From Prevotellaceae bacterium UBA7028 (lineage in GTDB: Bacteria; Bacteroidota; Bacteroidia; Bacteroidales; Bacteroidaceae), in assembly GCA_002494215.1 (NCBI GenBank), contig DLBF01000006.1, positions 1 to 11,966 of the forward strand: a stretch of DNA of 11,966 nucleotides, read 5' to 3'. This document shows positions 6,066-11,966 of this stretch, piece by piece. Position numbers and translations under genes: made by a program. The notes under the pieces were generated by a model. It was not told the DNA's origin. It worked only from the letters and a program-made list of their open reading frames with translations, and made no database searches. Position 1 is the first letter of the stretch, and every line of letters starts with the position of its first letter.

Positions 6066-9000
6066 ATGAATAAAACATTAGCCTTTATGTTTGCATTGCT
6101 ATCTGTTGTAGCTTTGCAAGCACAGTCAGATTACTTTACACCTTATCAGCAGACCAAATTGCGCTTGCCATCAGTGCCCCTGATTTCAAACGACCCATAC
6201 ATCTCTTTTTGGTCGCCCTACAACAAACTTAATGGTGGTACTACCCGACATTGGACAGGAGCTGTAAAAGCGATGGATGGCATATTACGTGTTGACGGAA
6301 AGAACTACCGCTTCATGGGTAGTCAGAAGGATGTGCTATTGGAGTCCATAGCCGCCATGGGCAATAAAGGTCGATGGACAGCCAAGATCAAACGCTCGAA
6401 TGCGGCCTCTAACTGGTACGAAAAGGATGCCAGCGAGAGCGGATGGAGCAATGGCTATGGCGCCTTTGGAACCAAAAGCGAGTACGATGGCGTATCAACA
6501 GAGTGGAACGATCTCTCGGAATACTACATCCGTCGCCATGTCACCCTCACAGAAGAGGATCTGAAAAGCGATTTGTGGATAATATACTCACACGATGATA
6601 ATTTCGAACTATACATCAATGGCATAAAGCTGGCAGAGGCAACGGATGGTAACACCTGGAAGCAGAATGTCAAGGTCCATCTTCAGGGCGCATCACGTGA
6701 TGCCCTTGTAGCAGGTGATAATGTCATTGCATTCCACGTAAACAATACACGTGGTGGTGCCTTGGCAGATGTAGGACTCTTCCGCAATACTCTTGGTTTC
6801 CATCCTGGCATGGAAGCTATTGCCCCTATGGCTGATCAAGGTCCATGGGGTGCGCGCGTACGTACCGTGTCTATTTCAGGTACTACATGGACAACGGAGG
6901 GTTATGATGATACCGGCTCTGCTTGGAAAGACCAGCAGGGTGCTTTCGGTTCGGATGGCGAACCTTACGTAAACACGCCGTGGACTGCCACAGGAAGTGA
7001 TGTTTACATTCGTCGCCGTATCACCCTGACAGCAGAAGACCTGCAGAAAGATTTACACGTCATCTATTCGCACGATGATGTCTGTGATGGCTATATCAAC
7101 GGACGCAAGATATTCTCCACAGGCGAGACTTGGGTTAAGAACGTGGACTACCAACTTACTGATGCAGACAAAGCCGTTCTGCATGAGGGCGAGAATGTCA
7201 TAGCCTACCATGTACATAATACCACGGGCGGTGCCTTGGCAGATATCGGTCTGTATTACAGTACCACGGGCGAGGAAGTTGCCGACCAGACCCATTGCCA
7301 CGTGTTGGCCACCAATACCTATTATACTTTCACATGCGGCCCCGTTACATTGGATGTGGTATTTACAGCCCCCATGCTGATGAAGGATGTTGACCTTATG
7401 TCAACTCCCATCAACTATATCTCTTATCAGGTAACCTCCAACGACGGAGAAGAGCATGATGTACAGTTCTACTTTGCCACATCACCAGAGTTGTCTGTGA
7501 ACAACAACATGCAACCTACCGTTTCTTCTGTTACCACGCAGAACGGCATTCGCTACATTAAGTCGGGTTCCAAGGCACAGAATGTGCTGGGCAAGGCAGG
7601 CGACCTGATATGCATCGACTGGGGTTATCTGTACATTCCCGAGATAAACGGAACCATCACCGTTGGCAACCGCGCAGAGGTAGAGAACACCTTTGCCGCC
7701 ACAGGTAAATTGCCTACGGCTTCCACCACCAGCATATCAACAACGGAAGAAGCCGATATGCCTCTCTTAGCCTTCAGTAATGACCTGGGGAAAGTAACTC
7801 AGACCAGTTCATACATGATGATTGGCTATGACGAGGTGAAGGATATGCGTTATATGGGCGAAGACTATAAAGGCTACTGGGCACGTAACGGGAAGACTAT
7901 TTTTACCGCCTTCGAAGAACTGCGCGACCGTTATGAGCAGATTATGGCAGATTGCCAGGAACAAGACAAGATAATCTATGACGACGGCCTAGCCTCCGGC
8001 AACACCAAATATGCCGAATTACTCTCCGGCTGCTATCGTCATGTTATAGCTGCTCACAAGATTTTCCAGGATAAGAAAGGCAATCTTCTTTTCTTCTCCA
8101 AGGAGAACAACTCTAATGGTTGCGTTAATACCGTTGACCTGACCTATCCCTCCGCTCCCTTATTCCTTATATATAATACAGAACTCATGAAGGGTATGTG
8201 TACTTCTATTCTGGACTACTGTGAAAGCAGCCGTTGGGGATTTGACTTTGCCGCCCACGACCTTGGTACTTACCCACATGCCAACGGTCAGGTATATTCT
8301 ATCACCAAACCTGACGCCAGTGGCGGTTTCGCAGGTAACATGCCTATCGAGGAGTCAGGAAATATTGTGGTATTGGCAGCAGCCATATCACTTATCGACG
8401 ACGATCTGACATGGGCCAATAAATATTGGAACACCCTGAAAACTTGGACCGACTATCTGGTTGAGAATGGCCTCGACCCCGAGAACCAGCTTTGTACTGA
8501 TGACTTTGCCGGTCATTTGGCACATAACGCAAACCTGTCTCTCAAGGCAATCATGGGTGTAGCAGGCTTTGCCCTTATGTGTCAGCAGAAAGGCGATACA
8601 GAAAGCTACGAGTACTACATCGGAAAGGCAAAGTACATGGCCACTGAGTGGATCAAGCTGGCAAAAGATGGAAACCACTACAAACTGGCATTCGACAAAT
8701 CCGGCACTTGGAGTCAGAAGTACAATATGGTATGGGATAAGGTATGGCAGACAAAACTCTTCCCCGATGCAGTATACAGACAGGAGATGCTATATTACAA
8801 TGGACAAATCAAGACGTATGGCCTCCCACTTGACAACCGTTCTGTTTACACCAAGTCCGACTGGGTTTCTTGGACAGCCTGTCTGGGTACTCAGACTCAG
8901 TTCAACACCCATATGGACCGTTTATATAAATATGCCAACGAGACAAAATCACGTGTTCCCCTTTCTGACTGGTACTTCACCGACAGCGGTAACTACGTTG

Positions 9001-9215
9001 CCTTCATAGGTCGTTCTGTTGTCGGCGGACACTGGATGAAAGTTCTCCTTGATAAATGTGTGTCCGGTGAGTTGATGACGGGAATTGAGTCAATTCACAA
9101 TTCACAATTCACAATTCATAATAAGGAGAACAATATTTACAATCTGGCCGGCCAGAAACTTTCCGCACCTCAGAAGGGCGTTAACATCATTAACGGGAAA
9201 AAGGTTGTCTATTAA
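6066..9215 (+). CDS. Secreted glutaminase A-like (DUF4964/DUF5127/DUF4965/DUF1793) protein with inserted jelly rolls
   Basis: An exported enzyme-like protein of 1049 residues. Signal peptide 1-20 (ALQAQ|SDYF). Residues about 22-90 match the DUF4964 N-terminus (ISNDPYISFWSP, RHWTGAVKAMDGILRVDGK). Residues about 407-590 resemble DUF5127 (YYTFTCGPVTLDVVFTAPML). Residues about 595-999 form the DUF4965/DUF1793 helical region (GFDFAAHDLGTYPHANGQ, MPIEESGNIVVL, WVSWTACLGT), an (alpha/alpha)6-type fold in this family. Fungal relatives are described as glutaminase A; in Bacteroidetes the substrate is not established, and a glycoside-related role is plausible given the neighbours. Relatives are usually about 820-850 residues; the excess here is a tandem pair of jelly-roll modules (about 92-247 and 249-400) between DUF4964 and DUF5127. 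A 7-nt tandem repeat encodes residues about 1009-1018, then a C-terminal tail starting IYNLAGQKL (1024-1049). Catalytic residues cannot be named from sequence alone. Confidence 0.88.
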   Translation: MNKTLAFMFALLSVVALQAQSDYFTPYQQTKLRLPSVPLISNDPYISFWSPYNKLNGGTTRHWTGAVKAMDGILRVDGKNYRFMGSQKDVLLESIAAMGNKGRWTAKIKRSNAASNWYEKDASESGWSNGYGAFGTKSEYDGVSTEWNDLSEYYIRRHVTLTEEDLKSDLWIIYSHDDNFELYINGIKLAEATDGNTWKQNVKVHLQGASRDALVAGDNVIAFHVNNTRGGALADVGLFRNTLGFHPGMEAIAPMADQGPWGARVRTVSISGTTWTTEGYDDTGSAWKDQQGAFGSDGEPYVNTPWTATGSDVYIRRRITLTAEDLQKDLHVIYSHDDVCDGYINGRKIFSTGETWVKNVDYQLTDADKAVLHEGENVIAYHVHNTTGGALADIGLYYSTTGEEVADQTHCHVLATNTYYTFTCGPVTLDVVFTAPMLMKDVDLMSTPINYISYQVTSNDGEEHDVQFYFATSPELSVNNNMQPTVSSVTTQNGIRYIKSGSKAQNVLGKAGDLICIDWGYLYIPEINGTITVGNRAEVENTFAATGKLPTASTTSISTTEEADMPLLAFSNDLGKVTQTSSYMMIGYDEVKDMRYMGEDYKGYWARNGKTIFTAFEELRDRYEQIMADCQEQDKIIYDDGLASGNTKYAELLSGCYRHVIAAHKIFQDKKGNLLFFSKENNSNGCVNTVDLTYPSAPLFLIYNTELMKGMCTSILDYCESSRWGFDFAAHDLGTYPHANGQVYSITKPDASGGFAGNMPIEESGNIVVLAAAISLIDDDLTWANKYWNTLKTWTDYLVENGLDPENQLCTDDFAGHLAHNANLSLKAIMGVAGFALMCQQKGDTESYEYYIGKAKYMATEWIKLAKDGNHYKLAFDKSGTWSQKYNMVWDKVWQTKLFPDAVYRQEMLYYNGQIKTYGLPLDNRSVYTKSDWVSWTACLGTQTQFNTHMDRLYKYANETKSRVPLSDWYFTDSGNYVAFIGRSVVGGHWMKVLLDKCVSGELMTGIESIHNSQFTIHNKENNIYNLAGQKLSAPQKGVNIINGKKVVY
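6339..7265 (+). repeat. Tandem intragenic duplication of a ~155-residue module
   Basis: Copy A covers residues about 92-247, copy B about 249-400 of the 1049-aa protein, offset 157-160 residues. Shared blocks are ESIAAMGNKGRW / EAIAPMADQGPW, YIRRHVTLTEEDLKSDL / YIRRRITLTAEDLQKDL, IIYSHDD / VIYSHDD and GGALADVGLF / GGALADIGLY. The copies are clearly related but diverged, so the duplication is not recent. The fold resembles the N-terminal sugar-binding domain of GH2 enzymes. Confidence 0.85.
9091..9118 (+). repeat. Four tandem copies of the 7-nt unit CAATTCA inside the coding sequence
   Basis: Perfect 4 x 7 nt repeat, translated as part of SIHNSQFTIHN just before the C-terminal tail of the 1049-aa protein. 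Seven is not a multiple of three, so gain or loss of one unit shifts the frame. Gain of one unit would put TAATAA (from 9119) in frame. Confidence 0.9.
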
Positions 9216-9233
9216 ATGACAGATAAATAAAAA

Positions 9234-9264
9234 AGAGACCGTTGGAAAAAATCCAGCGGTCTCT
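9234..9264. terminator. Bidirectional intrinsic terminator between the 1049-aa gene and tRNA-Leu
   Basis: AGAGACCGTTGGA pairs with TCCAGCGGTCTCT (13 pairs including one T.G) around an A5 loop. On the minus strand the stem is followed by TTTTTATTTA, a good U-tract for the tRNA transcript. On the plus strand the tail TCTTAT is weaker. The convergent arrangement fits shared use. Confidence 0.8.
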
Positions 9265-9271
9265 TCTTATG

Positions 9272-9353
9272 TACGCCTGATAAGACTCGAACTTACACGC
9301 CTCACGGCACTAGATCCTAAGTCTAGCGTGTCTACCAATTCCACCACAGGCGC
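9272..9353 (-). tRNA. tRNA-Leu (anticodon UAG)
   Basis: An 82-nt class II tRNA. The acceptor stem GCGCCTG pairs with CAGGCGT (one G.U), discriminator A at 9272. The anticodon stem-loop is CTAGA-CTTAGGA-TCTAG with UAG at 9317-9319, decoding CUA/CUN leucine. A long variable arm and a T-loop TTCGAGT are present. The CCA end is not encoded. Promoter and terminator flank it directly, so it is a single-gene unit. Confidence 0.95.
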
Positions 9354-9372
9354 ATTCTTGGTTAAGACGGCG

Positions 9373-9403
9373 CAAAGGTATGAATTTTTGGCGAAACAGG
9401 AAA
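9373..9403 (-). promoter_or_regulatory. Promoter of tRNA-Leu
   Basis: On the minus strand TTTC (9400-9403), a 19-nt spacer and TACCTTTG (9373-9380), a perfect TAnnTTTG -7 box. The mature tRNA starts 20 nt downstream of the -7 box, leaving a leader of about a dozen nucleotides. Confidence 0.7.
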
Positions 9404-9426
9404 CTAAATCCTCAAAAAAATTTCAA

Positions 9427-9463
9427 CCTCTCCCCTAACCCCTCCCCCGTGAGGGAGGGGAAC
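9427..9463 (+). repeat. GC-rich palindromic repeat, copy 3
   Basis: CCTCTCCCCTAACCCCTCCC followed by CCGTGAGGGAGGGGAAC. It matches the inverted copy at 11136-11172 with one substitution over about 36 nt. It begins 21 bp past the stop codon of the GH27 gene. On the minus strand the hairpin is followed by a T-rich stretch (TTGAAATTTTTTT), so it may also end or protect that transcript. Confidence 0.85.
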
Positions 9464-9484
9464 GTTAACGCTAAACTCTTATCT

Positions 9485-11734
9485 TTAAAACCTTATCTTC
9501 AGGTATTTTACGCCATGGGTGGGGATGAAGTATTCCGTATCCGTAGTGCCCAGATCCTGCTGACGCCATAGGTCACGCACGCCCTGCAGGCTCTTTATAC
9601 CCATCTTACTGAAATACTTACTGAAATCCACCCGGGCATCTGTAGTACCTACATTAAAGATGCCGACAGCTAGAGAACCATCGCTAAGGGGACGGCTCCA
9701 GATCTGAATGTTACCATCCAGCACCACACGTTTTGCCTGCTTACCCAAGATATCCTGATTAACAGCATTCACTTCATTATTGCAAAGCAGACTTACCGTA
9801 AACTCGTCCATCTGGGCAATATCGCAACCGATGAGCATATTACTGGCAAGAAGTGTCCATAGGCTGATATGAGTGTATTGCTCATCAGGAGTCAGACGGC
9901 TGTCGCGTAGATTGTTACTCCATCCCACTTTGCCTACTATCAGCATGTCAGGATCGTTCCAGTGTCCAGGCTGAGCGTATGGGTAGAGTTCTATCTGTTT
10001 GTCAAATCCTATGTCATACAAACTCTCCCACGTGTCGGTAATGTCACCCGTCGTACGCCAAGAGTTCGCATCTACGGCATGTCCCCACTTCCATACCTCT
10101 GCCATACCATATTGGCATAGGCTATAGAAGATGTCACGGGGCTGTTGGCGCAAGCAACGCTCCATCAGCAGATAGGGGCGGACATAACTGGCAACAGTCT
10201 TATTATCAGGCTCTGTTCTGTGTTTACGTCCATAACCACACCAGTCATACTTCAGGTAGTCCACGCCCCAACTGTTATAGCTCTCTGCATCCTGCAGCTC
10301 GTGGTCGATACTACCCAGATAGCCACCGCAGGTCAGGTCGCCTGGAGAAGAGTAGATACCGAACTTCAAACCCTCGGAGTGTAACCAGTCTCCCAACTGC
10401 TTCATGCTGGGGAACTTCTCATTCACAGCAATGGTGCCATCGGCATTACGTTTGGGAGCTTCCCAACCGTCGTCTATATTCATGTAGCAATAGCCATAGT
10501 CGGCCAATCCCTTTTCGATAAGAGCCTTGGCACTGCTTATAACCTTGTCTTGGGTAACACTCAGTCCCCAGCAGTTCCAACTGTTCCAACCCATAGGAGG
10601 TGTAAGGCCTATCTTGCTGCCGCAGCGGACAGTAAAACGTTGTGTCTGCTCACCCTTTGCATTCTTAGCCTTTACGGTAAAGGTGTACGAGCCCGCATTC
10701 TCTAACGAACCACTCAGCGCTCCATTGTCAGGATTCAATGTGAGTCCCTTTGGCAAATCATCCGATGAGAACTTCATAGGTTTCTCGCCACTCACGCCAA
10801 AGCGGAAGTGAATGGGAGAACCAGGTCTTACACCATAGAGTGGGGTGGTGTTAAAACGAGGCTCGGCAGGTGCAGCCGGCGTGAGGATATACTTGGGAAT
10901 ATACTTTGTTGTAGTGCTCAGACCTGTCTTACTCTCGGTAAAGGTGGCGATGATGCGTACCATCCGATGGTTGTCATAGGGCAGACTGACCGAACGGCTC
11001 TTCCGAGTGTTCACCGAAACTTTCTGGCTCTTCTCCGTCAGCACCTTCCCGGTCTCAGGATCCTGCACCTGAACAGAGAGCACACCACTCTTGGTAGCAG
11101 CTATCTTACTGTTCAAAGTACAAATGACGTTAGAGTTCCCCTCCCTCACGGGGGAGGGGTCAGGGGAGAGGCTTGTCTCTTTAATGCTAATGCTCAGGTT
11201 ATCAATAGTATTAGGTACGCGCACGCATATAGGTCCTTGGAACATGCCACCGGGATCGCCTCCATTGTAAACCCTAACGGCCAATACGTTATCGGCATCC
11301 CACTTGATAAGACTGCTGGTTGACTTAACTCTGTAAACACGTAGGGTACTCCACTCACTGTCATAACCTTTAGGGTCAGAAGGGAAACGTCCTGTTTTGC
11401 CAATAAGCTTGCCATTCAAATACACCTCGTCAGCATCATCGATCTTTCCCATATAGAAATCCACAGATTCCTTGAGATCCGATTTGTCTAACAAGCTCTT
11501 GGGAATGGTTACATGGTAACGATACCAACCATAGCCATTCTCACACTTAACACCTTGGGATGTCCATGTTGAGGTATTGCTGATGTCGCGCCATGAACTC
11601 TCGTCAATGTTAACACCTGCCCATGATGCATCATCTCCTACGCGGAATTTCGCTTTTTCTACTGAAACATCCTGTGCACTGGAAGGAAGTAAAAAGGTAC
11701 AGGTAAGTACCAGTGTTGTTAGAGCTTTCTTCAT
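9485..11734 (-). CDS. Secreted GH27 alpha-galactosidase
   Basis: Hydrolyses terminal alpha-galactosyl residues from oligosaccharides, glycans or galactomannan side chains (GH27 family knowledge; the natural substrate here is unknown). Residues 1-20 form a signal peptide (PSSA|QD). Residues about 22-175 are a GH2-type galactose-binding-like jelly roll (YGWYRYHVTIP, YLNGKLIG). A repeat-encoded peptide lies at 188-200. An Ig-like putative He_PIG domain follows (about 296-372, LPKGLTLNPDNGALSG). The catalytic TIM barrel runs from about 375 to 665: TPPMGWNSWNCWG (378-390), DDGW (421-424), nucleophile D497 in YLKYDWCGY, acid/base D564 in WRTTGD, and HWNDPDM (591-597). A C-terminal beta domain completes it. 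All expected GH27 residues are present. Unlike the other two large proteins it lacks the IYN-AGQKL tail, so it may be periplasmic or exported differently. It is a single gene with its own promoter, after the rplS terminator. Confidence 0.95.
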   Translation of the reverse strand: MKKALTTLVLTCTFLLPSSAQDVSVEKAKFRVGDDASWAGVNIDESSWRDISNTSTWTSQGVKCENGYGWYRYHVTIPKSLLDKSDLKESVDFYMGKIDDADEVYLNGKLIGKTGRFPSDPKGYDSEWSTLRVYRVKSTSSLIKWDADNVLAVRVYNGGDPGGMFQGPICVRVPNTIDNLSISIKETSLSPDPSPVREGNSNVICTLNSKIAATKSGVLSVQVQDPETGKVLTEKSQKVSVNTRKSRSVSLPYDNHRMVRIIATFTESKTGLSTTTKYIPKYILTPAAPAEPRFNTTPLYGVRPGSPIHFRFGVSGEKPMKFSSDDLPKGLTLNPDNGALSGSLENAGSYTFTVKAKNAKGEQTQRFTVRCGSKIGLTPPMGWNSWNCWGLSVTQDKVISSAKALIEKGLADYGYCYMNIDDGWEAPKRNADGTIAVNEKFPSMKQLGDWLHSEGLKFGIYSSPGDLTCGGYLGSIDHELQDAESYNSWGVDYLKYDWCGYGRKHRTEPDNKTVASYVRPYLLMERCLRQQPRDIFYSLCQYGMAEVWKWGHAVDANSWRTTGDITDTWESLYDIGFDKQIELYPYAQPGHWNDPDMLIVGKVGWSNNLRDSRLTPDEQYTHISLWTLLASNMLIGCDIAQMDEFTVSLLCNNEVNAVNQDILGKQAKRVVLDGNIQIWSRPLSDGSLAVGIFNVGTTDARVDFSKYFSKMGIKSLQGVRDLWRQQDLGTTDTEYFIPTHGVKYLKIRF
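11136..11172 (-). repeat. GC-rich palindromic repeat, copy 4, translated in frame in the GH27 gene
   Basis: Inverted copy of 9427-9463. On the minus strand it is translated as SLSPDPSPVREGN (residues 188-200), between the N-terminal jelly roll and the Ig-like region, so the insertion lies at a domain boundary and keeps the frame open. Confidence 0.85.
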
Positions 11735-11799
11735 CTTATTATTAGTTTACGGTTTACAGAATTGGCCAGGGTTCAAGTCATATAGCCAATTTCCATCCG

Positions 11800-11831
11800 C
11801 AAAGGTAAAAGGATTTTTATTTATAAACAAG
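11800..11831 (-). promoter_or_regulatory. Promoter of the GH27 gene
   Basis: On the minus strand TTG (11828-11830), a 20-nt spacer and TACCTTTG (11800-11807), a perfect -7 box. It lies between the rplS terminator and the GH27 start codon and predicts a 5' UTR of about 60 nt. The -33 element partly overlaps the T-rich tail of the rplS terminator. Confidence 0.7.
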
Positions 11832-11834
11832 AAA

Positions 11835-11860
11835 AGCACCAGGAAATAATTCCTGATGCT
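11835..11860 (-). terminator. Intrinsic terminator of rplS
   Basis: On the minus strand AGCATCAGGAA pairs with TTCCTGGTGCT (11 pairs, one T.G, 4-nt loop) followed by TTTTCTTGTTT. It lies about 30 nt after the rplS stop codon. Confidence 0.8.
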
Positions 11861-11891
11861 CTTTTGATTCTTGTCTAAAAGAAGGAAACTA

Positions 11892-11966
11892 TTATTCAGC
11901 TTCCTTAACGGCAACACGCTTTTCAGCGATACGTGCCTTCTTACCTGTGAGGTTACGCAGGTAGTA
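11892..11966 (-). CDS. rplS: 50S ribosomal protein L19, C-terminal part (gene runs off the window)
   Basis: The last 24 residues, YYLRNLTGKKARIAEKRV followed by AVKEAE, are visible before the TAA at 11892-11894. The YYLR.L.GK.ARI block is the conserved C-terminus of L19, the 50S protein at the interface with the 30S subunit. The 5' part lies beyond position 11966. Followed by an intrinsic terminator, so it is the last gene of its transcript. Confidence 0.85.
   Translation of the reverse strand, partial: YYLRNLTGKKARIAEKRVAVKEAE

Noticed and set aside
9380..9571. 63-aa plus-strand ORF with the peptide LSPNPSPVREGN
   Set aside because: The peptide is just the translated palindromic repeat; the ORF overlaps the tRNA promoter and the 3' end of the GH27 gene.
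10808..11323. 171-aa plus-strand ORF opposite the GH27 gene
   Set aside because: Antisense to a gene with all GH27 catalytic residues; it only gains open length from the GC-rich repeat.

Overview
The window reads as chromosomal DNA of a gut- or rumen-type Bacteroidales, most like Prevotella/Segatella. The evidence is promoters of the Bacteroidetes type (TTTG, about 20 nt, TAnnTTTG), AT-rich translation starts without clear Shine-Dalgarno sequences, secreted multidomain glycan-related proteins, and two proteins sharing a C-terminal 'IYN(I/L)AGQKL...KGVNI...GKKV.Y' tail of the kind seen in Prevotella secreted proteins. The species call is inference, as no marker gene is complete.

Left part (1-1320). 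A small GxxExxY-family protein gene (427-819) sits in a non-coding, repeat-rich setting. A perfect 33-bp inverted repeat (66-98 and 1070-1102) brackets the gene together with two separate ~135-nt segments, each foldable into a four-helix cloverleaf-like structure (100-234 and 847-982). The second keeps its long helix through G.U pairs that work only on the + strand, which suggests a transcribed RNA. This is the least explained part of the window and may be a mobile or RNA-bearing cassette. To its right is a 51-aa acidic small protein gene (1165-1320, minus) with its own intrinsic terminator.

Middle (1481-9215). Two large secreted-protein genes are divergently transcribed from a 253-bp intergenic region with a promoter candidate on each strand. 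The minus gene encodes a 1443-aa surface protein made of lectin-like and immunoglobulin-like modules with no recognisable catalytic domain. The plus gene encodes a 1049-aa DUF4964/DUF5127/DUF4965/DUF1793 ('glutaminase A'-like) protein, interrupted by a tandemly duplicated ~155-residue jelly-roll module. A relative of that module also lies in the 1443-aa protein.

Right part (9216-11966). A tRNA-Leu(UAG) gene with promoter and terminator, a secreted GH27 alpha-galactosidase (749 aa, minus) with promoter, and the 3' end of rplS (ribosomal protein L19) with its terminator.

Together the three large genes suggest an exported glycan-handling set: an alpha-galactosidase, an (alpha/alpha)6-type enzyme of unsettled substrate, and a multi-lectin binding protein. 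No SusC/SusD pair or regulator is in the window, so this is not a complete polysaccharide utilisation locus. All three large genes carry short repeats translated in frame: a GC-rich palindromic repeat in two of them, each with an opposing copy just after the stop codon, and a 7-nt tandem repeat in the third. In two of the three, the repeat falls in the linker immediately before the C-terminal tail.
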